Shown piece after piece: positions 33,398 to 42,014 of a stretch of 45,834 nucleotides of DNA. Origin of the DNA: Alteromonas_E sp964230255 (lineage in GTDB: Bacteria; Pseudomonadota; Gammaproteobacteria; Enterobacterales; Alteromonadaceae); NCBI GenBank assembly GCA_964230255.1, contig CAXRGW010000046.1, positions 1 to 45,834 of the forward strand, given 5' to 3'. The stretch's first letter is position 1; every line of letters begins with the position of its first letter. A program made the translations under genes and the position numbers. The notes below the pieces were generated by a model, which had not been told where the DNA came from, did no database searches, and was given only the letters and a program-made list of their open reading frames with translations.

Positions 33398-36295
33398 TTA
33401 TGCGACGGCGCCGCGTTTGTAGCGGCGCAACGCAATCATCATAACGAGTAGGGCGATCAGGCCGTGACTGCTACCGCCACTATTGTCGGCTGGTGGTGGA
33501 GTAGGTGTTGGCGCAGGCGCGGGAGGGTCGTCAGCGACAGTAGGATCAGTGCCGTTGATAAACTCTTGGGCATTAGTGACCCCGTCACCATCGGCATCTA
33601 ACGCGCCATCACTGGGATCGAGCGGGTCGAAACCATACTCTTCCTCAAAACTATCGGGCATACCGTCACCGTCGTCGTCTTCGTCAGCATTGTTGCCAAT
33701 ACCGTCGTTATCGGTGTCGAGGGTTTCATTGGGATCCAGTGGGAAGGCATCGTCTGGGTTTAACACTCCATCATTATCACTGTCGTGATTAGGATCGTAG
33801 CGGAACTCATCGGCAAAACGGCTGGCGAACACTAAACCAACCGGTTTGCTTAGACCACCTTCACCAGCGTCGACAGCGGTGCGTAAAAACGCGCCGGTAT
33901 CACCGTCATATGCGAGCACACGGTCATTATCCATGCTACATACGTACAAGTTGCCGTCTGGTCCGAAATCCATACAACTTGGGGTCGTTAATCCGCTACT
34001 ACCAGGTGCAACAAATATACCTAAAGCCACCCCATTACTGGCAAACCGGCGAATTTCGCCGCTACCTGCATTGCTGACAAAAATGTCGCCTTGGGCATTG
34101 ACCGCTAAGTGCTCAGGCTTGTTCAAGCCGGTGCCAATCACTAACTGCTGAGGTCCGTTAAACTCTTGCGGATTAAAGGTAAATATTTGATTAGTGCTGC
34201 GTGAAACAACCAGTGCTTGCGTGGTGGTTAACACCTCAATGTCGCGCCATACGTCTTGACTAAAGCTAGTGACGACAAGATTGTTACCACCTGAGAGCAG
34301 ATTAAAACCTTCGACAAATGAGTTGCCCAAACCGTTGTTTACGTACAGGCGTGATTCACTATTCGCTGCTAAATGCACGGGGAAGTTAGTACTGAGCTGA
34401 GTACGTGAAACCGCAACTTTACTGTTATCGCGCTGACGGTCTATTTGAATCACATCACTAAAACCAATCACAAATAACTGGTTATTCGGCGCCTCAATTA
34501 GCTCTGAACGGAACGAAAAGCCACCGTCTTCGATGGTGTAAAGCGTAGATTCAAAATCACCGTTTTCGGCATCGTAGCTTAAGATAGCATTTGAACCGGC
34601 GCTAACCACTAGCAGCTGCGTCTGTGCTAACGTCGGTGAAGGATAAAAGTCTGGCACACCATCATTGTCATCATCGGGGTCGGCAATATCACCGATGTTG
34701 TCTTGGTCGGCGTCAAATTGCTCTTGGAAATCATTATCGAGTTCATCGCGACTAACCCCGAAGGAATCACCGTCCATATCGATACTGTCTCGCGCATCGA
34801 GTGGTAAATCGTCTTGGCCGTCGGAAACCCCGTCACCATCGTCGTCGTTATCGCTGTTATTGCCAATGCCGTCGTCATCAGTATCTAGCGTTTCACTAGG
34901 ATCGTTGGGGAAAGCATCGGCATTGTTGCCAATACCATCGTTATCATCGTCATCGCTTTCATTGGCAAAAAACGGAAAGTGATCGACACTATCGGTGCTG
35001 CCATCGCCGTCACTATCCGGATCGGTCGGTGGTGGCGCAGAAATGGTCCCTGGCACTACTTGAGCGCGCAGCGCGGCATTTTGTTCAGCGAAGAAATTTA
35101 TCGTACTGACGTTATCCGCGGTCTGCGCATCACCACAAGCATCACCGCCGCAGTTGAAGCTTGGACTGGAAAACAAGGGAAGCTTGTAGTTGCGGTTATC
35201 GTCACCAGTGCCAATGGATGACATGATGGTGTTGTACTGCTCAAAGGCAATTAAAGCACCAGAGAAGTTTAAAGCGCCCACACTTGAGCCACCCACTTGT
35301 TGGTGACCGGCACCAAAGTTGTGACCCACTTCATGGGTGAAGGTATTCACACAGTTTGAGCCACCGCTAATGCCAACATTACTAACATTAATCAGTAAGT
35401 CATTCGCCGTAGTAGGAAAACGAGCAACACCGCACACCTCTCGTTCGTTGAGATCGTGGGTGCGGATCATGGCAACTAAGTCAGCACCCACGCTGTCGCG
35501 AAGCTGACTCAAATTGGCCAGTGATGCGTCGGGGACAGTCGCATTACTATCATCCAAAGCCGACGCCATTTCAGTTAAAGCAACTAAGCTCGACGGTAAC
35601 GTGAAATCTACAAGCTCGGTATCCACCAAGCGCAACAAAATATTGGCGCCACTGTTCACAAAGGTCTGATTCGCCTTCGCGATCACATGGTTCATCAAGG
35701 TTTCTGTCATATCGCCTGGGTAGGCAGCGACGATATTGGGTGTGTAAATCAACAATGTATCGATAATAATCGGGTTTTGCCGGTTTATGGTTCGCGCACC
35801 GGCCTCCAAAAGCTCTGTCGGTACGCTAAATAACTGTGCCTGTGGGTTGGCAACATCGTGATGGTAAAGTCCCGGTAACAATCTGCTAGCAGTGATATCG
35901 ACTACCCATAAATCACTATCCTTGAGCTCAAAATACAGGTGGCGTTTGTCAGTGTAGACTTCACCAATGGCTGTGCTTTGCCCTTGGGTGTATAACACCG
36001 TAAGATTTTCGTCAGCAGCTTTAAAACTGGCATTATAAAATTGGTGTTCAGAATGCGCGTTAGGCTTATGGGGTTGAGATACCGTTACGACGGTACCCAA
36101 AAACGGTAAGACTAATCGTTGATCGCTTGTCAGAAGACTGCCCGGGGCTAAAAGGCGTTGGTCTAACGTATGATAGGTGACCGCAGCATTGCCGTTTACA
36201 CTCAAATGTGCGGGTGGTGGTTTACTTTGCACACTCCCGGCAAACGAGAGTGAAAGCAACAATAACAGCGGCTTAAATATTGGGTATATACGCAT
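33398..36295 (-). CDS. Secreted reprolysin-like zinc metalloprotease with GlyGly-CTERM
   Basis: 965 residues from ATG 36295, with GGAGG at 36304-36308; an upstream open extension lacks a signal. Signal peptide (MRIYPIFKPLLLLLSLSFAG). Catalytic zinc motif HEVGHNFGAGH (His at about residue 321) and the Met-turn 'NTIMSSIG' place it near reprolysin-like/M12B peptidases. Next come TSP3-type Asp-rich calcium repeats (DTDDDGIGNN), a propeller-like region with NHL-style repeats (for example GPDGNLYVCSMDNDRVLAYD), a second TSP3 block, a Pro-rich linker, and the end GGSSHGLIALLVMMIALRRY-KR: Gly-Gly motif, hydrophobic helix, basic tail. That is the GlyGly-CTERM signal for rhombosortase and type II secretion. 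AEC transporter gene upstream by 19 bases. Confidence 0.9.
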   Translation of the reverse strand: MRIYPIFKPLLLLLSLSFAGSVQSKPPPAHLSVNGNAAVTYHTLDQRLLAPGSLLTSDQRLVLPFLGTVVTVSQPHKPNAHSEHQFYNASFKAADENLTVLYTQGQSTAIGEVYTDKRHLYFELKDSDLWVVDITASRLLPGLYHHDVANPQAQLFSVPTELLEAGARTINRQNPIIIDTLLIYTPNIVAAYPGDMTETLMNHVIAKANQTFVNSGANILLRLVDTELVDFTLPSSLVALTEMASALDDSNATVPDASLANLSQLRDSVGADLVAMIRTHDLNEREVCGVARFPTTANDLLINVSNVGISGGSNCVNTFTHEVGHNFGAGHQQVGGSSVGALNFSGALIAFEQYNTIMSSIGTGDDNRNYKLPLFSSPSFNCGGDACGDAQTADNVSTINFFAEQNAALRAQVVPGTISAPPPTDPDSDGDGSTDSVDHFPFFANESDDDDNDGIGNNADAFPNDPSETLDTDDDGIGNNSDNDDDGDGVSDGQDDLPLDARDSIDMDGDSFGVSRDELDNDFQEQFDADQDNIGDIADPDDDNDGVPDFYPSPTLAQTQLLVVSAGSNAILSYDAENGDFESTLYTIEDGGFSFRSELIEAPNNQLFVIGFSDVIQIDRQRDNSKVAVSRTQLSTNFPVHLAANSESRLYVNNGLGNSFVEGFNLLSGGNNLVVTSFSQDVWRDIEVLTTTQALVVSRSTNQIFTFNPQEFNGPQQLVIGTGLNKPEHLAVNAQGDIFVSNAGSGEIRRFASNGVALGIFVAPGSSGLTTPSCMDFGPDGNLYVCSMDNDRVLAYDGDTGAFLRTAVDAGEGGLSKPVGLVFASRFADEFRYDPNHDSDNDGVLNPDDAFPLDPNETLDTDNDGIGNNADEDDDGDGMPDSFEEEYGFDPLDPSDGALDADGDGVTNAQEFINGTDPTVADDPPAPAPTPTPPPADNSGGSSHGLIALLVMMIALRRYKRGAVA

Positions 36296-36314
36296 TGGTT
36301 TCGCCTCCAAATGT

Positions 36315-37247
36315 CTACAATACATTGATAACCCAGCCATAGCCGACCAGTGTAACAGGTATTGATACTATTGTAGTTATAGCCACAATGTTGGCCGCTA
36401 GATCAGCATTACCGCCCATTTTCTTAACCATAATAAAGCTTACCGCTGCGGTCGGCGCGATTGACATAAACAACATAGTCAACAGTTCAGTTTCGCCCAG
36501 GTCCCAGTAGACCCCGGCACCAACTATGGCGAGCGGATAAAGTAGGCACTTACATACAATAGTGAATATCAGGGCATTCAATTGTCCGCGCATACCGCGA
36601 AAGCGGATCGCGGCACCGGTGCACAATAGCGCCAACGGCAGGGTTAATTGGGCAAAATATTGAGTACTGGTGTTGACGATTTGGGGTAATTGCCAGTCGT
36701 TATAGGTAAAGACTAAGGCCGCGATTATGGCAAGCATGATGGGATTTGACAGCAAGCTGGTAAAGGTTTGCCAAGTGTTCATGCGCTTGGGTAAATATAG
36801 ATTCAAGACCCAAACCGAAAGGATGTTATACAACAGCACTAAAGCGCCCATGAATACCGAGGCTTGCGCAAAATCCTCTGTTCCAAATGCGTTCGCTGCG
36901 TACGCCAAACCTACTACGCCCAGATTGGCGCGAAAGCTCCCCTGAACGATAACGCCGCGATCAGCACGACAAGGAAACACTAACTGCACAATCACTGCGC
37001 TCAGGGCAAAAAACATCAAAGTTATGAGTAGGCCAATACTAATAAGCTCGACATTAGCCGCCTGTTCAAAGTTAGCTTGGCTGATTGATATGAACAGCAA
37101 TGCTGGCAAGGCAAAATTGAAGACTAAGCTGGAGCCATTTGCAATGAAATCATCGCTGAGTTTGCCTCTAGCATGTAGCAGTTTACCCGCCGCGAGTAAG
37201 ATCACCACAGGCCCTATAACGTCTACACTAAACTGCATCAAATTCAT
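36315..37247 (-). CDS. AEC family transporter (auxin efflux carrier superfamily)
   Basis: 310 residues from ATG 37247; a TTG at 37271 and an ATG at 37238 are alternatives, none with a convincing ribosome site. Ten hydrophobic segments in two halves, with N..SLVFNFALPALLF (conserved NxxxPP-like core) and the mid 'FRANLGVVGLAYA' of the family. Bacterial members export or import organic anions such as malate or malonate; substrate unknown. Divergent from a SulP transporter. Confidence 0.88.
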   Translation of the reverse strand: MNLMQFSVDVIGPVVILLAAGKLLHARGKLSDDFIANGSSLVFNFALPALLFISISQANFEQAANVELISIGLLITLMFFALSAVIVQLVFPCRADRGVIVQGSFRANLGVVGLAYAANAFGTEDFAQASVFMGALVLLYNILSVWVLNLYLPKRMNTWQTFTSLLSNPIMLAIIAALVFTYNDWQLPQIVNTSTQYFAQLTLPLALLCTGAAIRFRGMRGQLNALIFTIVCKCLLYPLAIVGAGVYWDLGETELLTMLFMSIAPTAAVSFIMVKKMGGNADLAANIVAITTIVSIPVTLVGYGWVINVL

Positions 37248-37406
37248 GGGGTTAGATGCTACTAATGTCAAATCAGTAGGCCACTATAACGTATTTATCG
37301 AAGAAACCCATCGGAATTAACAAACTGTTAAAAGATTTATCTTGGCTTTCCTGATAGGATCGCCGGCTAATTTTTAAGCTAATACGATATACAGGTGTCA
37401 ATCCCT

Positions 37407-38969
37407 ATGTTTGATTTGATTACCAAACAGCAAGGCAACGTAAAGAATGATGTGCTCTCTGGCATCACGGTGGCGCTTGCATTGGTTCCAGAAGCTGTAG
37501 CATTCGCTTTCGTAGCGGGTGTTGAACCTATGGTAGGTCTATACGCAGCCTTCATGATGGGACTTATCACTTCAGCCATTGGCGGCCGTCCAGGCATGAT
37601 TTCTGGAGCAACCGGCGCTATGGCTGTTGTTATGGTAGCACTCGTTTCACAACACGGTATCGCCTATCTGTTTGCCGCCGTAATACTGGCGGGTTTACTG
37701 CAGATTTCAGCCGGTATTTTTAAGCTCGGCAAGTTCATTCGACTAGTGCCATATCCGGTAATGCTCGGCTTTGTAAATGGCTTAGCCATTGTCATTTTCC
37801 TTGCTCAAATGGGCCAATTTAAAATACTTGGCGACGAGGGCATGGAGTGGATGCGGGGCGAAATGATGTACATCATGTTAGGGCTGGTAGCCTTGACCAT
37901 GGCGATTATTTATATTCTGCCTAAATTGACCACCGCAGTGCCGGCCTCATTGGCTGCGATCATCACTGTTACTCTGCTGGTACACGGGTTAGATTTAGAA
38001 GCGCGCACAGTGATCGATTTTGTCCGTGATATGTTACCGGCAGATCAGAAGGCTGGCGCTACACTGGCTGGTGAATTACCAACGTTTGCGATTCCCATGG
38101 TGCCTTTCACTTGGGAAACCCTAATGATTATCTTACCTACAGCAATTATTTTGGCATTAGTAGGGTTAATTGAGTCACTATTAACCCTGACACTGATTGA
38201 CGAAATGACCGATACCCGTGGTCGTGGTAACCGCGAGTGTGTGGGTCAAGGTGTTGCCAATACCGTTAATGGCTTCTTTGGTGGCATGGGAGGGTGCGCC
38301 ATGATTGGTCAGTCTATGATCAACATCAACTCGGGTGGCCGCGGACGTTTATCGGGCATCACGGCTGCGATGGTATTGTTAGCATTCATTCTATTCGCTG
38401 CGCCTTTGATTGAAATGATCCCATTGGCTGCCCTCGTTGGTGTTATGTTCGTTGTGGTTATCGGTACTTTTGAATGGGCATCTTTCCGAATCATACGCGG
38501 CGTTAACAAAGAAGATGCTTTTGTATTGTTCCTAGTTACCGCGGTAACGGTAATTGCAGATCTTGCTGTTGCGGTTGTTGTTGGTGTTATTGTGTCAGCC
38601 TTAGTGTTTGCGTGGAAGCACGCGACACATATTATTGCGCGTACTCATACCGACAAAGATGGCTGGAAGGTGTATGAGCTTGAAGGTCCCCTGTTCTTTG
38701 GTTCTGTTACGCACTTTAAAGACTTGTTCGATCCGAAAAATGATCCTGAAGACGTAGTGATTGATTTTAATGAATCACGTATTTGGGACTCATCAGGCAT
38801 TGATGCCCTGGACGGCCTGGCGGATAAATACGAACAAAACGGCAAGAAGCTGCACATTCGTCATATCAGTCCTGAATGTCGAAGCCTGTTAGTGAAAGCT
38901 AACAAGTACGTAGAAATGAATGTGAATGAAGACCCACGCTATAAAGTTGCTACAGATAAACTAGGTTAG
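37407..38969 (+). CDS. SulP family inorganic anion transporter with STAS domain
   Basis: 520 residues from ATG 37407; AGG at 37393. Membrane domain with the SulP N-terminal signature (SGITVALALVPEAVAFAFVAG and PMVGLYAAFMMGLI), GRPGMISGATGAMAVVM, and RGRGNRECVGQGVANTVNGF. C-terminal cytoplasmic STAS domain (ELEGPLFFGSVTHFKDLF, SRIWDSSGIDAL). SulP members carry sulfate, bicarbonate or other anions; the short type with this sequence is often annotated sulfate or bicarbonate, undetermined here. Confidence 0.92.
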   Translation: MFDLITKQQGNVKNDVLSGITVALALVPEAVAFAFVAGVEPMVGLYAAFMMGLITSAIGGRPGMISGATGAMAVVMVALVSQHGIAYLFAAVILAGLLQISAGIFKLGKFIRLVPYPVMLGFVNGLAIVIFLAQMGQFKILGDEGMEWMRGEMMYIMLGLVALTMAIIYILPKLTTAVPASLAAIITVTLLVHGLDLEARTVIDFVRDMLPADQKAGATLAGELPTFAIPMVPFTWETLMIILPTAIILALVGLIESLLTLTLIDEMTDTRGRGNRECVGQGVANTVNGFFGGMGGCAMIGQSMININSGGRGRLSGITAAMVLLAFILFAAPLIEMIPLAALVGVMFVVVIGTFEWASFRIIRGVNKEDAFVLFLVTAVTVIADLAVAVVVGVIVSALVFAWKHATHIIARTHTDKDGWKVYELEGPLFFGSVTHFKDLFDPKNDPEDVVIDFNESRIWDSSGIDALDGLADKYEQNGKKLHIRHISPECRSLLVKANKYVEMNVNEDPRYKVATDKLG

Positions 38970-38987
38970 TGCTTGGGATTAGCAGGT

Positions 38988-39016
38988 AAAAAAACGCGCC
39001 TTCAGGCGCGTTTTTT
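38988..39016. terminator. Intrinsic terminator between SulP and dsbA genes
   Basis: AAAACGCGCC (38991-39000) pairs with GGCGCGTTTT (39005-39014), loop TTCA, followed by T-run on plus and by A-run upstream (T-run on minus). It serves both convergent genes. Confidence 0.92.
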
Positions 39017-39027
39017 ATTGTGAAATA

Positions 39028-39651
39028 TTACTTTTGTTGGCTTAACCAAACGATTAAGTTAACCATATCATCGGGTGTCATATCACGGGTAAATGTTGCT
39101 TGATATTTGCCGTTAACGATGAAATTTGGCACGCCGTTTAAGTGCTGACGATAGTCATCGATAGTTTTATTGTTCTTACGCACCAAGCTATTTACGCTAA
39201 AGCCCGACACCATCTTGTCAAACTCTTCGCCCTCAATGCCATTGACTAGGAATATATTGCGCACGTCGGTTAGGTTAGTAATAGCACCACGCTGACGGTG
39301 AATATAATTAAAAATAGCACCGTTTAGTCGCGTCTCATCTTTAAGCGTACGACCTACCAACATAGCGCGAGTGACATCATCTTGCACTTCCTGACTTGCA
39401 AACTGCATAAAGTTTACGTGTACCTTGGTAAGTTTCACGTCGTCACCAAGGCGTGTTTTCATGTCTTGGACGATAGGTTCAAAAGCATTACAGGCTGGGC
39501 ACCAGAATGAGAAAAACTCAATCACTTCAGGCTTGGCTGTTGCTTGATCACTGATCACGCGATAGTGGGTTCCTTCTTCCCAACGCATTTGCCCACACGC
39601 TGAAAGAGGCATTAAAGCGGCCAACAGAAAGCCAATAAACAGTTTCTTCAT
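39028..39651 (-). CDS. dsbA: DsbA-like thiol:disulfide oxidoreductase, possible lipoprotein
   Basis: 207 residues from ATG 39651. N-terminus MKKLFIGFLLAALMPLSACG has a lipobox L-S-A-C (Cys19) and +2 Gly, suggesting lipid attachment; classical DsbA is soluble. Thioredoxin-fold active site is FWCPACNAF (Cys51/Cys54); the dipeptide is PA, not the PH of E. coli DsbA. The cis-proline loop reads GVPNFIV. It oxidises thiols of exported proteins. In E. coli dsbA is co-transcribed with srkA; here btuB lies between them. Confidence 0.9.
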   Translation of the reverse strand: MKKLFIGFLLAALMPLSACGQMRWEEGTHYRVISDQATAKPEVIEFFSFWCPACNAFEPIVQDMKTRLGDDVKLTKVHVNFMQFASQEVQDDVTRAMLVGRTLKDETRLNGAIFNYIHRQRGAITNLTDVRNIFLVNGIEGEEFDKMVSGFSVNSLVRKNNKTIDDYRQHLNGVPNFIVNGKYQATFTRDMTPDDMVNLIVWLSQQK

Positions 39652-39730
39652 AGTTGTAGAGATCCCTTGTAAAAAACGCCCATAGCCTAGCACAGGATAG
39701 CTGTTATCGACTAGTCACTACGGGCCACTT

Positions 39731-39755
39731 GCGCGATAGATTAAGTATATCGCGC
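39731..39755. other. Inverted repeat after btuB
   Basis: GCGCGATA (39731-39738) and TATCGCGC (39748-39755) are perfect 8-bp arms around nine bases, between the btuB stop and dsbA. No T-run on the minus strand; a hairpin that may limit readthrough or protect the btuB 3' end. Confidence 0.45.
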
Positions 39756-39769
39756 GACTGACAGGTATT

Positions 39770-41689
39770 TTAGAAGCGATATTGGGTGTTTATCCGCCAT
39801 TGAAGGCCTTCACCGACAAAGCCAACCACATCTTCGTACGCATGGTCGAATAGATTATGTGCACTGAACTGAACTCTTGCTGAATCGTTAAAATCATAGC
39901 TGATCGCAGCATTGGCTAACCAATACGCAGCTAAGTTCACACGCTCGGCTGGTTGTGGAAACGGTGGGAAAAACTGGTCTATACGTGAGCCAGTATAATC
40001 AAGGTGCAGATTAGCCTGCCATTGACTGTCGTTCGGTAAATAATTCACTCGAATCGATCCGGTATGGCATGGACGACGCAGCTCGACGGTGGCAAATTCA
40101 GTATCGCTCAATTCAGAGGCGTCCAAATAACTGTAGTTCGCACTGATTTTGATTACGCTCAAGGTTTGTTCAAGCATAAGCTCGACGCCTTCGCGTTCGC
40201 TGATAGCTATGCGATTTGCTGCTGTAAATAAACCGCTTACGGGTTCAAATACAAAGCCGTTGATTTCATTTTTAAGCTTGCTATCAAAGGCGTTTAATTG
40301 CACGAGCACACCGGCATGAGGAATAAAGCGCACGCCTGTTTCGAGCGTTTTTGCAGTTTCAGGTTGTAGCTCGGCATTGCCGACAAATGTCTGTGGAAAG
40401 AAGCCGAAGCGCTCGGTGAAGGTTGGATTGCGGATCGCCTTTCCGTGACTGACAAACCACGACCATTGTCGACTAATTTGATAATTAAGACCTAAGCGGT
40501 AGCTGGTTTGATCATCAAAGTCGCTATTGTCATCCCAACGCGCCGAGCCATTTATGCTCCAGTCATTGCTGATATTGATTATTGCATCGGCAAACACAGC
40601 GAGCGTATCAATACTTTGCGTTTGATTTGGGTCGCCAAAACCGATCGGGCCACCTTGTTCGAAGTCATCGGTAACGTGCTCAACGCCAATGTTGGCGCTC
40701 TCTAATAGATTTGATGTGTAGCTCGCGTAGTAACCTAGTCTCACTTTCTGTGCATTGGTATCACCTGTAGTAACGCCGGCTGTAAAGTTTTCACTTTCAT
40801 TGTGGCTATACTGTGCTATCAGGTTGTGAGTGAGTACATCGGTTTGCGCAAGTTGCCAATGTAAGTTGGCTGAAAGTTGAGTGCCTTCGGTCATATTATC
40901 GGCGTCGATTGGCAGGCCTGTGGTAAAGAAATCCACTGCGTCGAAATCGTTTTGATAATCAACACCGCGTAAATTCACTGCTAGCGATTGTTTATCGCTG
41001 ATCTGCCAATTGAGATTGGCACCGATGGTGGTGTTTTCGTAACCATCGTCTTCATCGCCTTGGCGCGCCACGTTTTGGCCGTCAGTGGTAATATGTTGGG
41101 CATCTAGCAGCCAAGAAAATTGTTCTTGTTGGCCGCTGAAAGTAGCGCCGATGCCATATTCTGCGTTATTGCCGAGGTTAACTCTCACATTGCGCTGTGC
41201 GGTTTTGCCGTTGCGCGTTTTAATACTGATTACACCAGCAATAGCACCGCTTCCCCACAGGGCACTTTGGGGGCCTTGCAGCAACTCAACGCTGACGATA
41301 TTAGCGGTGGATAAATGAGCAAAATCAACCAGTCCACCTTGACTCTCATCGTTGACAACCACGCCGTCTATAAGCACCAGTACATGATTTGACTCTGCGC
41401 CCCGCAAACGCAATTCGGTTAAACCGCCAACACTGCCTGATTGCGCAACGCTGATACCGGGTAAACCGCGTAATAAGTCAATTAGAAAAGGCTGTCCGGC
41501 GTTTTGGATGGCTTGCTCGTCAATAATGTAACTAGCAGCTGCCAGCTTAGATTGACTGATTTCTCCACGGGACCCAACCACTGAAATGCGTTCGAGATTA
41601 TTATTAGTTGATTGTGCAAGTGCTGCGGCAGGCGCAAGTGCGCTTGCAATAGCTACTGTGGTGGTAGCTAAGATATGTGTGTGTTTCAT
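39770..41689 (-). CDS. btuB: TonB-dependent vitamin B12 receptor BtuB
   Basis: 639 residues from ATG 41689 (AGGAATAACAAG upstream); the open frame begins inside the riboswitch at 41764, which is leader. Signal peptide MKHTHILATTTVAIASALAP..ALA, TonB box ERISVVGS, plug domain (PFLIDLLRGLPGISVAQSG, LRLRGAESNHVLVLIDGVVV), then beta-barrel ending with Phe (INTQYRF). Control by an upstream cobalamin riboswitch makes corrinoid the probable ligand. It imports B12 across the outer membrane with TonB energy. Placed between srkA and dsbA. Confidence 0.94.
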   Translation of the reverse strand: MKHTHILATTTVAIASALAPAAALAQSTNNNLERISVVGSRGEISQSKLAAASYIIDEQAIQNAGQPFLIDLLRGLPGISVAQSGSVGGLTELRLRGAESNHVLVLIDGVVVNDESQGGLVDFAHLSTANIVSVELLQGPQSALWGSGAIAGVISIKTRNGKTAQRNVRVNLGNNAEYGIGATFSGQQEQFSWLLDAQHITTDGQNVARQGDEDDGYENTTIGANLNWQISDKQSLAVNLRGVDYQNDFDAVDFFTTGLPIDADNMTEGTQLSANLHWQLAQTDVLTHNLIAQYSHNESENFTAGVTTGDTNAQKVRLGYYASYTSNLLESANIGVEHVTDDFEQGGPIGFGDPNQTQSIDTLAVFADAIINISNDWSINGSARWDDNSDFDDQTSYRLGLNYQISRQWSWFVSHGKAIRNPTFTERFGFFPQTFVGNAELQPETAKTLETGVRFIPHAGVLVQLNAFDSKLKNEINGFVFEPVSGLFTAANRIAISEREGVELMLEQTLSVIKISANYSYLDASELSDTEFATVELRRPCHTGSIRVNYLPNDSQWQANLHLDYTGSRIDQFFPPFPQPAERVNLAAYWLANAAISYDFNDSARVQFSAHNLFDHAYEDVVGFVGEGLQWRINTQYRF

Positions 41690-41730
41690 TCTTGTTATTC
41701 CTGTAACACTCCACCCGAGTGTGCGAAGGT

Positions 41731-41753
41731 AAAAACCAAAATCAGTGATTTTG
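41731..41753 (-). terminator. Intrinsic terminator of the B12 riboswitch expression platform
   Basis: On the minus strand CAAAATC-ACT-GATTTTG forms a 7-bp stem (41737-41753), followed by GTTTTT (41731-41736). It lies between the aptamer and the btuB ATG, so ligand binding probably favours this terminator. The stem is AT-rich, so it may be weak. Confidence 0.6.
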
Positions 41754-41759
41754 AGGCAT

Positions 41760-41962
41760 ATCACAGGCCGGTATCCGGGCTCATAATTACGCGCAATTTA
41801 CGCGTTGAATATTCACCTTCCCATGCATCGCATGCACAGTGGTATCGCGAACATTCACCTGGTTTTTGAATAAACTAGGTTTAATTACCGTTGCGGGGGC
41901 AGCATAGGTTTTACACCTATTTCCCGTTTAACTTTAATCATATGACTAAAGCACCTACGAAC
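41760..41962 (-). promoter_or_regulatory. Cobalamin (B12) riboswitch upstream of btuB
   Basis: Minus-strand aptamer signatures in order: CTTTAG..TAAAG hairpin, ACGGGAAATAGGTG, GCTGCCCCCGCAACGG (conserved core), CCACTG with GGGAAGG, and the B12 box GAGCCCGGATACCGGCCTG (reads the AGYCAGGAGACCTGCC pattern). These features are specific to the cobalamin riboswitch. It precedes btuB by about 75 bases, with a hairpin terminator as platform. High B12 should reduce btuB expression. Confidence 0.96.
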
Positions 41963-41969
41963 GCTGCGC

Positions 41970-41975
41970 AGTATA
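41970..41975 (-). promoter_or_regulatory. Possible btuB promoter -10 box
   Basis: TATACT on the minus strand, in a segment TTAGTTATACTGC upstream of the aptamer. A -35 at 17 bases is poor (CAAACA). Position at the start of the riboswitch leader suits the transcription start. Confidence 0.3.
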
Positions 41976-42014
41976 ACTAATTATCTATACGATGTTTGAT
42001 AGTTTTGTTATGGC

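Noticed and set aside
33483..33788. Ser/Pro-rich open frame opposite the metalloprotease
   Set aside because: It is the antisense of Asp-rich calcium repeats, whose codon composition yields long spurious frames; the same holds for 34627-34982.
41690..41764. N-terminal 25-residue extension of btuB
   Set aside because: It is encoded inside the riboswitch leader; a proper signal peptide and ribosome site begin at ATG 41689.
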